Numbered from the stretch's first letter, positions 1-9,065 are shown. The stretch: 48,217 nt of DNA from JAWXVD01 sp044425705 (GCA_044425705.1 JAWXVD010000013.1:1-48217), one strand, 5' to 3'. Translations and numbers: made by a program. The notes: a model not told the origin generated them from the sequence alone.

Positions 1-3
1 TAG

Positions 4-30
4 TAAAGGATAATACAACATTATCCTTTA
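4..30. terminator. Hairpin at the end of the cargo array
   Basis: Two perfect 11-bp arms (TAAAGGATAAT and ATTATCCTTTA) flank a 5-base loop. On the plus strand the hairpin is followed by a T-rich stretch. It lies downstream of the last minus-strand gene, so it probably works as a bidirectional intrinsic terminator that closes the long minus-strand array. The stem is AT-rich, so its strength is uncertain. Confidence 0.5.
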
Positions 31-148
31 TTTTCTTTATCGTATCTTTTTTATATTTAGCTTAGTGATTTCATTTTCAAATAACTCCTCATCATTATTC
101 ATAGGTGAGTTTTAGTAAACTATGGAAATGAAACAAAATCTTAAATAT

Positions 149-997
149 TTATAATTTTAGTGTTATTTTAATAGAGGAAATTAGTTTCTTAAAAGCACGT
201 TCTACTTCTGACTTTTTATCACTAATCTCAACTTCATACTTTACTTCTATAAACCTATCTTTTTCTCTAATTAAGTATGATTTTATAATTTTATCATTAG
301 TTTTAGCTGATATTTTAATTCGCTCTTTGTTAATAACTTCAAACTTAAAGTCAAGCAAATCTCTGTACCAACCTTGCCATTTGTTTTTAATTGACATTTC
401 TGTAAAGCTATCATATCCACTATCAATAAAAAATCCTATATATGTTTTATCGCTATCTTCATGCTCATATATTTGGTATGCATCAGTGTGTCCATCACCC
501 ATGTTTATAAAACCATCTGGCAAAGCGGTGTATGACACTATGTTTCCATGTGATGTTTTAAAGGAAAGGATGTTATCATTATTAGTTAATTGGTCTCCAT
601 TAAATATTTTATGAATGTTTTTACATAATGTTTTGACATCGCTCTCTTCAAATGATATAGTAGTTTTTGTTTCACGATTTATTAAATATAACAAATTATC
701 TTTCTTTTCGCAGATTATAAATCGAAATAGTTTATCAAGTTGTGACTGGCTTTTTAAATTAGCGGTTTCTAGCACGATATTTTTATTGAACTCTGTTTTT
801 TTAATTGGTAATGATGTTTCAGAATACTCTATACACTTAATAATGGAGTTTTCAAATTCTGCATCATTCATTTTTCCTTTTATAAAATAAGGCATAATCA
901 CTCTTGGTCCATTTTCTAAAATCCCAAATGGAAAAATTATATATCCCTTATCTTGGTTATAATAAATCGCAATTTGTGTGTTTTTTGTTTTTCTCAC
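149..997 (-). CDS. Uncharacterised protein, last gene of the toxin/immunity array
   Basis: I do not recognise a family. The protein is soluble-looking, with no signal peptide or membrane segment. It has a central stretch with aromatic and acidic residues (GDGHTDAYQIYEHEDSD) and a basic C-terminus. It lies directly behind the SUKH immunity gene, so by position it could be another immunity protein, but nothing in the sequence proves that. The open frame extends up to an ATG at 1072, which would overlap the SUKH gene by 73 bases without a ribosome binding site. I chose the GTG at 997, just after the SUKH stop, but the start remains uncertain. Confidence 0.55.
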   Translation of the reverse strand: MRKTKNTQIAIYYNQDKGYIIFPFGILENGPRVIMPYFIKGKMNDAEFENSIIKCIEYSETSLPIKKTEFNKNIVLETANLKSQSQLDKLFRFIICEKKDNLLYLINRETKTTISFEESDVKTLCKNIHKIFNGDQLTNNDNILSFKTSHGNIVSYTALPDGFINMGDGHTDAYQIYEHEDSDKTYIGFFIDSGYDSFTEMSIKNKWQGWYRDLLDFKFEVINKERIKISAKTNDKIIKSYLIREKDRFIEVKYEVEISDKKSEVERAFKKLISSIKITLKL

Positions 998-999
998 CT

Positions 1000-1572
1000 T
1001 TATGGTAAAATTAATTCTTCTTGGTGTATATTTGCGTATTTGTCTATTTCCACTTGCCAAATTTTTATCCATCCATCTGTAATATTTTTTTCCTTGCCAT
1101 TTTTTATAAGCATTTCTTTTCTTTCCTGAACTGATTTGATATGACCAATTTTTTTACTCTTACATTTACTAACAAAAGTTATAAAATCATCGGTCAGTTC
1201 AATATATTTTTTAGGTCTATCATGATAATAGAAGTATACTTTGCCTTTGTTTTCTTGTCCTACTCCAATCATAATATAATCTCCAAAACTATTTTCTCCG
1301 ATAGGAAGAACATAATCATTTAACCAATTTTCAAAAGAAATTATTTTTTCAAATTTGTTGTAGTTATAAGACTTATTTTCAAGACAAAATCCATATAGAC
1401 CCTCTATATCCGAACTGACTTTATTAATCTTAAAATTGGTTTTGGGTGTTAAACCTCCATTGTATTCTAATAAAAAATATTTGTATTGGTCAGGGAATGT
1501 AAAGTTATATTTTCCCTCAAACTCTTTTATATTTTCTTCTACATTTGTAGTATCGAATTTTGATATTAACAT
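1000..1572 (-). CDS. SMI1/KNR4 (SUKH-1) family immunity protein
   Basis: This 190-residue protein has the SUKH layout. An N-terminal helix region (EENIKEFEGKYNFTFPDQYKYFLLEYNGG) is followed by beta strands with the usual LPIGENSFGDYIMIGV and KVYFYYHD stretches, and then a helix ending in FVSKC. SUKH proteins neutralise nuclease and other toxins by direct binding in the cytoplasm. It sits 17 bases downstream of an LHH-type HNH nuclease cassette, the toxin class most often paired with SUKH proteins, so that nuclease is the probable target. The start ATG has an AGAGGAG ribosome binding site. Residues beyond about 140 form a basic extension that is not part of the core fold. Confidence 0.85.
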   Translation of the reverse strand: MLISKFDTTNVEENIKEFEGKYNFTFPDQYKYFLLEYNGGLTPKTNFKINKVSSDIEGLYGFCLENKSYNYNKFEKIISFENWLNDYVLPIGENSFGDYIMIGVGQENKGKVYFYYHDRPKKYIELTDDFITFVSKCKSKKIGHIKSVQERKEMLIKNGKEKNITDGWIKIWQVEIDKYANIHQEELILP

Positions 1573-1589
1573 ATTTTTTCTCCTCTATT

Positions 1590-2450
1590 TTATTTATTGT
1601 AGTAATGACCACCATAGTGTGAAAACAGTTCATGTGCATTTTTATCTACAATTTGAAATACACCATTATCGATATCATGATGTAATACATATCCATCTGG
1701 TATTTCTGTGATTCCAAACTCATCTTCCAAATATTTCAAGGCATTTGATTTATCCACATTTCTATTGCCGCTAAATCCTTCCTCTAATTTAAATACGCCA
1801 TTAAAATCAGACTCTTTAAAGATTAATTCATCTGGAAATTTAATGACATTTTGAATCGTTCCATCAGTCATAGCTTTCGGAACATAAGATACTGTAGTAT
1901 TTCCGCTTGTGTAATGCCACACTTGTGTACCGTCATCAAGGGTATCAATTTTCAATGAATTATTCGGATCTTTAAGCCAATCTCTCGGGTGTGTCGACCC
2001 TAGTGGCTTATTATCAGCCACATATTGAGTCACAGTACCTTTGTGTGCATTTTTCAGGTCATCCCAATTATCAAAAGATTGACTAACTTCAATTTTTGGA
2101 ATATTATCAACATGCTTCAAATCATCAAGATACTTAATACTATCAAATATGCCAAAAAATGCACCTATACCGAAATCCGTAGCTATGGCAGTCGGATCTT
2201 GTATAAACTCTCCAATTTCCTTATGAATATCTCTTGAAACAGAGTATAGTATATTTTTATTTAGTTTCTTTTCAATTCTTAAATAAATTTCCTGATTTAA
2301 CATATTGTTTTTTACATAGTGCACTTTAAATCCACTTTCAGTTTGGATTATTTTGTACTTGTTTTTATCTAATACTTTATATATATTAATCAATTTTGAC
2401 ATCTCCATTATTAACAAGCTGTGTAATATTTTCAAGCAAATCTTTATCAA
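1590..2450 (-). CDS. Displaced LHH-type HNH/Endo VII nuclease toxin cassette (chimeric ORF)
   Basis: The C-terminus (about residues 248-286) carries a G-Y-V-L-H-H motif at 253-258, then FQIVDK and FSHYGGHYY. This is the signature of the LHH/WHH branch of HNH/Endo VII nuclease toxins, which cut DNA in the target cell. Residues 81-116 are nearly identical to residues 618-653 of the VgrG-toxin ending at 3644. Residues 17-75 look like the start of a different small protein that begins inside the end of the preceding TNT gene, perhaps the remains of its immunity gene. The ORF lacks any VgrG or PAAR head, so it looks like a silent cassette or a recombination product and not a deliverable effector. 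SUKH immunity follows. Confidence 0.75.
   Translation of the reverse strand: MIKICLKILHSLLIMEMSKLINIYKVLDKNKYKIIQTESGFKVHYVKNNMLNQEIYLRIEKKLNKNILYSVSRDIHKEIGEFIQDPTAIATDFGIGAFFGIFDSIKYLDDLKHVDNIPKIEVSQSFDNWDDLKNAHKGTVTQYVADNKPLGSTHPRDWLKDPNNSLKIDTLDDGTQVWHYTSGNTTVSYVPKAMTDGTIQNVIKFPDELIFKESDFNGVFKLEEGFSGNRNVDKSNALKYLEDEFGITEIPDGYVLHHDIDNGVFQIVDKNAHELFSHYGGHYYNK
2103..2210 (-). repeat. 108-bp pre-toxin homology block, copy 2
   Basis: This encodes 36 residues (EFIQDP through LKHVDN) that match the block at 4166-4273 with only a few substitutions at both DNA and protein level. It lies directly before the HNH toxin domain, where polymorphic toxin cassettes usually recombine. Confidence 0.85.
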
Positions 2451-2772
2451 TCAATTCTTGTATTGTATATTTACTACCATCTGGTTTATAAACTATAAAT
2501 TGCTCTGCTCCTCTGTTACTACCAAACCAAGGTGCTACTTTCCCTCCAGTAACTTTAATTTCAGTTGTAGGCTTATAATAATATATCTCTGCACCATCAC
2601 TGTGTGGTGCTAGTGCTCTAGATTCAAAAGAATCTGTAGCATTACCTAAAAATTCTCCACTAGGTTGTCCATATCGTTTGAAAATCATAGTTTCATCAAC
2701 AATTTTATTATAGATACAGACTGCATTATTTGTATTTGCTAAAATTTCATCTGTAATTGCACTGTAAGGCAT
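2386..2772 (-). CDS. Orphan TNT-type NAD+ glycohydrolase toxin fused to a VgrG scrap
   Basis: Residues 10-22 (ILANTNNAVCIYN) match residues 126-138 of the neighbouring 826-residue VgrG almost exactly. From about residue 33 the protein becomes a TNT domain: RYGQPSGEFL, then SFESRALAP, KVAPWFG with GAEQF, and a closing TIQELIDK. TNT domains, named after the tuberculosis necrotizing toxin, hydrolyse NAD+ inside target cells. The join removes nearly all of the VgrG, so this is probably a toxin domain left behind by recombination. There is no clear ribosome binding site, and expression is doubtful. The end overlaps the start of the next ORF. Confidence 0.75.
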   Translation of the reverse strand: MPYSAITDEILANTNNAVCIYNKIVDETMIFKRYGQPSGEFLGNATDSFESRALAPHSDGAEIYYYKPTTEIKVTGGKVAPWFGSNRGAEQFIVYKPDGSKYTIQELIDKDLLENITQLVNNGDVKID

Positions 2773-2780
2773 ACATGTAT

Positions 2781-3239
2781 TTACTTAATATTATATAAGA
2801 CATTATTTATCAACATCTTAAAAAACATATTTTGTTTATTGTCACCTTCTAATTCTTTTATATAAATTCCTTTTTCTGTCTTCAAATAAACCCTTGTAAA
2901 TTCACTATTATAAAATTCAATATCATCGCACAATTTCATGTATGGTAATAATTGTGAACTACTTATAAAAAATGATTGCATTGCTTTTTTTACTTCAATT
3001 TGTTTTTCTAAGTCTACTAAGACTTCACCATTACCAAAGTATATATGTGTATTTAACCCAAAAATCATTGCTAATGTTTTTGAATTATTTCCTTTAATAA
3101 TACTTTCTGCTGGAATATCAACAAGTGCTATATACACCTGTTTGTCATTTTGCAATTTTAAATTCATATCCCTATTTGTATACTCTAAAATATTTTTTCT
3201 ATATTTTAAATACTTTTCTGAAACATCAAATTCATTCAT
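2781..3239 (-). CDS. Uncharacterised small protein, probable immunity gene
   Basis: No family is recognised. The protein is soluble, rich in charged residues, and has no signal peptide. The ATG at 3239 follows a GAGGTGA ribosome binding site at good spacing; a GTG nine bases upstream overlaps that site and is less likely. It follows the immunity candidate of the unassigned VgrG toxin by 10 bases and precedes the TNT cassette. It could be a second immunity protein for either toxin, inferred from position only. Confidence 0.6.
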   Translation of the reverse strand: MNEFDVSEKYLKYRKNILEYTNRDMNLKLQNDKQVYIALVDIPAESIIKGNNSKTLAMIFGLNTHIYFGNGEVLVDLEKQIEVKKAMQSFFISSSQLLPYMKLCDDIEFYNSEFTRVYLKTEKGIYIKELEGDNKQNMFFKMLINNVLYNIK

Positions 3240-3249
3240 ATATTTCACC

Positions 3250-3657
3250 TCATTTTAATTTACTTATATCTTTGACTCTTTTATATAAACCATTTCTTTT
3301 TATATAAGTTTTACCATTTTCTGTTTTAACAAAAGGTATATCTGACATTAATATTACTTGACTTAATTCTTTGACTGCATTTTCTATATTTGTATAACTT
3401 AGCGAAGCATTATAATCGCAAAGTCTTGGTAATGGTACACTTGCAGAATCTGCATCAATAATCCTTATTGAGAATCTGTCATATTCATTTTCAAATTCTA
3501 TTAAATATTGTATTCTTTCTATCATAAAACATATTTTAAATGAACCGTATCTTTTATATCCTTTACCAACACTTATTACTTTAACATCACCTATAATTTC
3601 ATCAAATTTTTGCTTTATATACTCGACATATTCATCGTATTCGCTATCTAACAGCAT
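3250..3657 (-). CDS. Probable immunity protein for the VgrG-toxin ending at 3644
   Basis: The chosen ATG at 3657 lies inside the last 14 bases of the VgrG-toxin gene, with a GGAAGGAG ribosome binding site at correct spacing. This gives the translational coupling expected for a toxin and its antidote. The roughly 135-residue product is acidic at the N-terminus (LLDSEYDEYVEYIKQKF), predicted cytoplasmic, and matches no family I know. Its role as cognate immunity comes from position and coupling. Confidence 0.65.
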   Translation of the reverse strand: MLLDSEYDEYVEYIKQKFDEIIGDVKVISVGKGYKRYGSFKICFMIERIQYLIEFENEYDRFSIRIIDADSASVPLPRLCDYNASLSYTNIENAVKELSQVILMSDIPFVKTENGKTYIKRNGLYKRVKDISKLK

Positions 3658-6118
3658 TCCATAAATCTCCTTCCTGTACAAATCTATACCCATTATCTTC
3701 TAAGTATTTTATTTCTAGTGCATAAAATGAATCAGTATTTCTAAATTCACTTGGATTATGTGTTAACACAATATCTCTTCCAGAACTCGTTTGAATGTCT
3801 AAAAACTTCTCATTTATCTTCCATATTTCTTCACGTGGATATTGAGATGATAGCTCGTTCCAATTATCTATTTCAAAATATTGTGCATCCAAATCTTGTG
3901 CAATACTATTATATGAATTATCTATAGGTATAGGATTTCCATTTGCATCTAAAATCCAATTACCCGCATCATCAGTCATTGCTTCAAATCTGCCTAAAAC
4001 TACTGTATCAGCACTATCACGCCCTTTTATTGCACCAAATGCATAATCTTCAGCTAGTTCTGAATTCAAAATATTTTCTGTTTTATCAAAATTATCTAAA
4101 CTTTTACCATCATCTACATTATCTAAGTGTCTAGCATCATCTAAATTATCACCACTAGCAACCACATTATCCACATGTTTCAAATCATCAAGATACTTAA
4201 CGCTATCAAATATGCCGAAAAATGCACCTATACCGAAATCCGTAGCTCTTGCCATCGGATCTTGTATAAATTCTCTCTTTTGCTCATCGGTTAAATGCTC
4301 ATTTGTGTTTGCAATCGCCGTTCTCATCATTTCGCCTTCAACTGTTCCTACTACACCTAAAGAGCCTATCGTAGTTAAAATTGCAGGAAGACCACTCAAG
4401 CCTAGTGTTGGTGCTACTGCTAATGCGCCTAAACCTAACGCACCTGATACAGCACCAACAACTGTTCCAAATAACGTTTGAGTTAGAGCTTCTCCAAAAC
4501 CTCTAACCTCGCCATCTGCACAATCTTGTATCGCTATTGCTGCTGTAACTAATGCTGTGCCTATAGCTGCTGCAACAAAAACAGCTGTTAATGGTGTGAA
4601 AATCGCCGCTACAACACATGCTGCTACAATCGCAACACCAATAGCTAAATTTAAAAGCCAGCCATCACTATCAAACACCGCAGGTTCATCATTAAATGGA
4701 GAAAATTCATTATGCTCAAATCCACATAGAACACCCTGTGCACCTAGCATATCAAACTGATATTCCATTAAAACTTCTGTCGAACCACCAGTAGGTGGAT
4801 TTACTTTCTCGTTTGTACAAATGCTTTCGATTTTTGTTGGTGTATCAAGATGTATGCTTTGTCCATTTATTGATATTTTGCCACTTGCTATTATGCGTAT
4901 ACTTTTGTGACTTTGTAACAACATAATTCGCTCTAAGCTTATTTTTAAGTTTGGAAGTGAAACAAGAGATAGTGTGTTTGGATACATATGTAATCGCTTA
5001 TTACCCTCTGTTACATATTGTCTTTTTTGTGGCACGGAAAATTCAGTGTGTGTATTGCAATTTGTTCTTGGAGAGTTATAGCTATATGCTCCGTATTTTG
5101 CAAATTTAACTCTCGCCATTGTTCCATTTTTAGGCATTGAATAAAATGTGTTTCCTGTTATTGGTTGCCACTTAAATGAGTAACCCGCTGTTTTTACATC
5201 ATTATTGTCAATATCCAGTGCTACATTTATAATTTCTTCTTTTACATCGGTTATCTTACCATTTAATGAAATTTTTGAAACATCATTATTTTCTATCAAA
5301 CAATTTGTGAGTAATCCATCTTTTCCGATTTTATAAGAATAAATGAGTTCACCCTTAACAAATTCAGCACTTTGATAGTATACCCTATAAGTATCATTAT
5401 TAAATGCTACTTCAAAACCTATAGGCAAAAACCGTCTATCTTTAAATGAAATAGATATGTAGTTTGATTTTTGTCTACCCTTTAATTCGCCACCATCGGA
5501 ATAATATTTATCTGAAATTTCTTTTTCATATTTCTCTAAACATAATTCAACATTGCTACTTTTGGGTACACCATAATAAAACCTTGGCTCTGCTAACTCG
5601 CAATTTACAATAAGTGATTGCTCTTTGATACTAGCAATTCGCTTGATAAATTCCCAATCTGTTTCATTATATTGCAATAAAGGTTCACCAATTGGAGTGT
5701 TTGAAACTTCATTATATATACAAACAGCATTTTTTGTATTTGCCAAGATTTGAGACGTTACTGTATTATAGAACATATCAATATTTTGAAAAGAGCAACT
5801 CTTCTTTTCAAAATCTAATAATTTTGTAGCGCTTATAAGTTTTGCTGTAACCTTTACTAAATCATTTTCTTGCACTGCTATAATTTCTTTATAAATCCCT
5901 GAAAAAACAACCTTCGAAATTGACATATCTATTATATCACATTTTTTCTTAAAATATTGTATTTTTTCAATTATAGGCAAATCATTTTTAGAGATGAATC
6001 CAACAACAGTACATATAGCATGTTCATTTATGTTATTAATGAACTCAAAGTCTATAATTTTAATAAATGGAATTTCTCCTAATATATTTATATTTTGATT
6101 TAATAGTTTTTCATGCAT
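3644..6118 (-). CDS. VgrG-like spike protein with C-terminal toxin domain
   Basis: Residues 1 to about 430 follow the VgrG/gpD-gpV layout of the other spike proteins here, including LLQYNETDWEFIKRIAS near 149-165. Residues 488-600 form an Ala/Gly-rich hydrophobic region with several membrane-type helices, as seen in pre-toxin translocation segments. Residues 618-653 are the recombination block shared with the displaced nuclease. Residues 705-826 form the toxin domain. It holds a YFEIDNWNEL...IWKINEKFLD stretch, then DIVLTHNP and a closing FYALEIKYLEDNGY. I associate this arrangement with an unassigned C-terminal toxin type found in many polymorphic toxins. The start chosen is the ATG two codons after a GTG, with GAAGG upstream. 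Confidence 0.85.
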   Translation of the reverse strand: MHEKLLNQNINILGEIPFIKIIDFEFINNINEHAICTVVGFISKNDLPIIEKIQYFKKKCDIIDMSISKVVFSGIYKEIIAVQENDLVKVTAKLISATKLLDFEKKSCSFQNIDMFYNTVTSQILANTKNAVCIYNEVSNTPIGEPLLQYNETDWEFIKRIASIKEQSLIVNCELAEPRFYYGVPKSSNVELCLEKYEKEISDKYYSDGGELKGRQKSNYISISFKDRRFLPIGFEVAFNNDTYRVYYQSAEFVKGELIYSYKIGKDGLLTNCLIENNDVSKISLNGKITDVKEEIINVALDIDNNDVKTAGYSFKWQPITGNTFYSMPKNGTMARVKFAKYGAYSYNSPRTNCNTHTEFSVPQKRQYVTEGNKRLHMYPNTLSLVSLPNLKISLERIMLLQSHKSIRIIASGKISINGQSIHLDTPTKIESICTNEKVNPPTGGSTEVLMEYQFDMLGAQGVLCGFEHNEFSPFNDEPAVFDSDGWLLNLAIGVAIVAACVVAAIFTPLTAVFVAAAIGTALVTAAIAIQDCADGEVRGFGEALTQTLFGTVVGAVSGALGLGALAVAPTLGLSGLPAILTTIGSLGVVGTVEGEMMRTAIANTNEHLTDEQKREFIQDPMARATDFGIGAFFGIFDSVKYLDDLKHVDNVVASGDNLDDARHLDNVDDGKSLDNFDKTENILNSELAEDYAFGAIKGRDSADTVVLGRFEAMTDDAGNWILDANGNPIPIDNSYNSIAQDLDAQYFEIDNWNELSSQYPREEIWKINEKFLDIQTSSGRDIVLTHNPSEFRNTDSFYALEIKYLEDNGYRFVQEGDLWNAVR
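4166..4273 (-). repeat. 108-bp pre-toxin homology block, copy 1
   Basis: This is the counterpart of the block at 2103-2210. It lies between the hydrophobic segment and the toxin domain of the VgrG. The high identity over a short, sharply bounded region marks it as the site used for exchange of C-terminal toxin cassettes. Confidence 0.85.
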
Positions 6119-6134
6119 CGTCACACCTTCTTTC

Positions 6135-6779
6135 CTATGGTTTTATATACTGCACCCACTTAACTACTGCTTGTCCACTATCTGTTAAAAAACCAGTTCT
6201 AAACACTTGATCATAACTACAGATGTCAGTGGCTCCATTTTTAGGGTCATAAATCTTAAGTTTCTCATTATGTGGGAAAATCACCAAAGAATGAGCTAAT
6301 CCATTAAAGAAAATACAGTTTCCAATAATAGCATAACCTTGCTCTAAAACATTTTTTATTTCAATAAAATTATTAAATTCACATAAAGGTATTTCATCAT
6401 CGTAATACCCAAACTCGCAAACTTCTATTTCTTTAGAGTTAATATCTCCTGACACTACATATTTTAATGCGCGCACTTTTGCACTATCATCTTCTGGCAA
6501 GTCACCATATATATTTTTCGTTTTGCTCTTTGCATTTTGTACTATCATGGATTGCCATACATCTATTGTAGGCAACCCATTGTCTATCCCCATACATCTT
6601 TCAGCTAAACCATTTTTAATATTTGATTTAATTCCAAAAGGATACTTTATATCATAATCAAAAGGTAATTCTAAGTTTTTTAATTTAGCGTAATGAAACC
6701 CAACTATTTTGGCAGATACAGCCCAACACCAATTTATGTGATTCTGTATATATGGTAGTGGTTTTTTATTTTTCGTCAT
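6135..6779 (-). CDS. Papain-like (AvrRpt2/C39-like) cysteine protease, probable effector
   Basis: The N-terminus has the classic NWCWA motif with the nucleophile Cys18, preceded by Gln12, which could form the oxyanion hole. His163 lies in GLAHSLVI and Asp178 in IYDPKNG, completing a Cys-His-Asp triad in the right order for the papain fold. At 214 residues the protein is little more than a catalytic domain, with no signal peptide and no membrane segment. It sits between the lipase-PAAR effector and the VgrG-toxin, so I infer it is a cargo protein delivered by one of these. A processing role for a neighbouring effector cannot be excluded. There is no obvious separate immunity gene. Confidence 0.75.
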   Translation of the reverse strand: MTKNKKPLPYIQNHINWCWAVSAKIVGFHYAKLKNLELPFDYDIKYPFGIKSNIKNGLAERCMGIDNGLPTIDVWQSMIVQNAKSKTKNIYGDLPEDDSAKVRALKYVVSGDINSKEIEVCEFGYYDDEIPLCEFNNFIEIKNVLEQGYAIIGNCIFFNGLAHSLVIFPHNEKLKIYDPKNGATDICSYDQVFRTGFLTDSGQAVVKWVQYIKP

Positions 6780-6788
6780 ATCAACACC

Positions 6789-9065
6789 TTAATCTGGAAA
6801 TACTATAGTTTTGTCATCGGAATTAACTGTTATCTCATTAGAGCGATATGTATAATCATACTCGTAGAGCATATTAACTTTATAAAATCCATCATTCTCA
6901 TCTATTTGTGTCAAATAAGAAAACATTGCTAGTTCTTCTTTTGTTAAGGTGTTAATGTTATCCTGCATGTAATCTTTAACTGCCAACAATGAAGATGACG
7001 GTACATAATAATCATCAACTGATGATGTATAATATTCATCATAAAACATTTGCTCATAAACTGACATTTCATCTTTTACAAAACCAGCATTTAAAAACTT
7101 TTCAATATGCCACTTATCTTTCATAGAAGAAAATACATACGTTAAAGCAGCGACTTGATCTTCTTCGAGAGTTTCTGAAGTCAATAGACTTTCAATTTTT
7201 TCAAAATTATATGCAGTTGGTGCGTTTCCATAACTTCTGTCGGTAACCATTTCATCTACATACTTTTGTGCATCTAAAGAAAGTTCAGTATTATTCAAAT
7301 TATATGAATTTTCAAATGGCCCTAGGTCATTACTGCCATATACAGTTTCGTCACTTCCTTTTTCGTGAACCATACCTTCATCAATCTTCGGAGCATCATC
7401 ATTAGGTGTTCCGGTTAGTTGTCCTTGCATAGGATATTGTTGACCAGAATTATATGGCTCGATGAGCCCTCCATAACCACAAACCAAGAATGATAGAGTA
7501 GTTGTACTTGGCTTGGCTTTTTTCGCCATCTCTTCATTTAATGAACTTCCTTTAAAGCTTTCGCTATCTGAGTTATCAACTATCTGAGTCCCAGTATATG
7601 TATCAAACCAAACATTACTTATAATACGTGGTTGGCATTTGTTTCCTTTCACAAATCCAAAAGGAGCGTTACCTGTCTTGTTTCCATTTGAATCTCTTTC
7701 CACATCTCTTTGAAAGCTAACTTCTTCTGTAGGAGGTAACGAATGTGCGTTGCACACACCAAAAAAAGTTATATTTTCATCTACTTTATTATTTTCAGCA
7801 TGAATAAGTGGGTGTTCTCCGATATATACACCATGACATTTTGATAGATTTAGCTGTCTTGCATGTGTACCAGCACTGCATTTTAGTAGTGCACCTCTAA
7901 CTAAATATTCAACTTTTTTGTTTTCAACATGTTTGTTTAAATAATCAATAATATCTTGTTCATTTTCATATTCATGCTCTTTATAATTATCTATATATTT
8001 TGATACATCATCAATTTTTGGTATTAATAAAGTGGCTCTATACATAGGGTTATTCAAAAACATATATGTCATAACCGCTGAACGCACCTTATTGTTTTCC
8101 ATATAAAAAGATGTGTTGTCCGCTATTTGTGCCACTGCTTCTAGCAACAAATCAGATGAAGTAGGTTTACCCTCTTTAAATGTATTATCTTCGGTCAATG
8201 TTATTAACCAAGCGGGAAGTAAATGTTCCTTGCTTATGTCTTCAAATGCAGGGTCGACAAAACTTGCCCTAACTGAATCACTTGCAAATAGTGTACCTAC
8301 AAGTGTGGCTGCATAGTGATTATATTTGTTGCCAGAATTTAAAATATCTATTCTGTCACTATATACTTCCATATCTCTAATAGTATAACCTGGACCATCT
8401 AAGTTATATACCTTGTCAATTTGCCCAAACATTTTATCAGGGCATAATGTTGCAGCATTAAATGCTAAATTCCCACCTAGAGAATGTCCTGTAAATGTTA
8501 CAGAATCATACTTATCTCCGTGTGTATTTTCTATATATTCTAAATATTCTTGTGCGGCTTTCTGTTGCACTGTATCTAAGGAAAATGCCAATCCAACATC
8601 TGCCATTACCCAATCTAACAAAAATTGATTATTATGACTTTCACTTCCACGAAATGCAACTACCAAATGACGATCATTAGATATATATGCATGGGCTACA
8701 AAGCCATTAGAACTATTAGTGTCCCTTACATCTAGCAGACTATATTCGCTTAGCATGCTTCCTTCAGAGATTTCCTTATATATCTTTATTTCAGCTGCTA
8801 ACATTGCGATATCTTCATTTTCGTTTTTCATATCTTCTTCGCATTGCTCTAGATTATATTCTTCATCTTTGCCTAAATTCTGTAATTTTTCCATCTCGTT
8901 TCTTAATTGTTGTAATGCATTATCGCCGTCTTCTCCGTTAAGCACTTTGCTTTGTGCTATTTCTACTCGCATATCAACACCATTTGTAAAGCTACCTGAA
9001 ACAATATCTGAATACACAAATTCTGAAAAATATAGCGCTTCCAATTCTGTTATTGACATTTTCAT
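6789..9065 (-). CDS. Lipase effector fused to a DUF4280 PAAR-like tip domain
   Basis: Residues 1-100 form an N-terminal region with a charged coiled-coil-like stretch (45-100). Residues 105-300 are an alpha/beta hydrolase of the DUF2974 type, with the nucleophile elbow GHSLGG at 193-198 and the NLDGPG stretch at 221-226. Residues 385-535 match DUF4280 (VRGALLKCSAGTH, FGVCNAH, GFVKGNKC, FLVCGYGG), a PAAR-like cap that sits on VgrG. Residues 560-758 are an acidic, low-complexity tail with no recognised domain. The protein therefore looks like a specialised spike-tip effector that attacks membrane lipids. Two lipoprotein genes sit directly upstream, and the ATGA overlap with the nearer one implies coupling. 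Confidence 0.88.
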   Translation of the reverse strand: MKMSITELEALYFSEFVYSDIVSGSFTNGVDMRVEIAQSKVLNGEDGDNALQQLRNEMEKLQNLGKDEEYNLEQCEEDMKNENEDIAMLAAEIKIYKEISEGSMLSEYSLLDVRDTNSSNGFVAHAYISNDRHLVVAFRGSESHNNQFLLDWVMADVGLAFSLDTVQQKAAQEYLEYIENTHGDKYDSVTFTGHSLGGNLAFNAATLCPDKMFGQIDKVYNLDGPGYTIRDMEVYSDRIDILNSGNKYNHYAATLVGTLFASDSVRASFVDPAFEDISKEHLLPAWLITLTEDNTFKEGKPTSSDLLLEAVAQIADNTSFYMENNKVRSAVMTYMFLNNPMYRATLLIPKIDDVSKYIDNYKEHEYENEQDIIDYLNKHVENKKVEYLVRGALLKCSAGTHARQLNLSKCHGVYIGEHPLIHAENNKVDENITFFGVCNAHSLPPTEEVSFQRDVERDSNGNKTGNAPFGFVKGNKCQPRIISNVWFDTYTGTQIVDNSDSESFKGSSLNEEMAKKAKPSTTTLSFLVCGYGGLIEPYNSGQQYPMQGQLTGTPNDDAPKIDEGMVHEKGSDETVYGSNDLGPFENSYNLNNTELSLDAQKYVDEMVTDRSYGNAPTAYNFEKIESLLTSETLEEDQVAALTYVFSSMKDKWHIEKFLNAGFVKDEMSVYEQMFYDEYYTSSVDDYYVPSSSLLAVKDYMQDNINTLTKEELAMFSYLTQIDENDGFYKVNMLYEYDYTYRSNEITVNSDDKTIVFPD

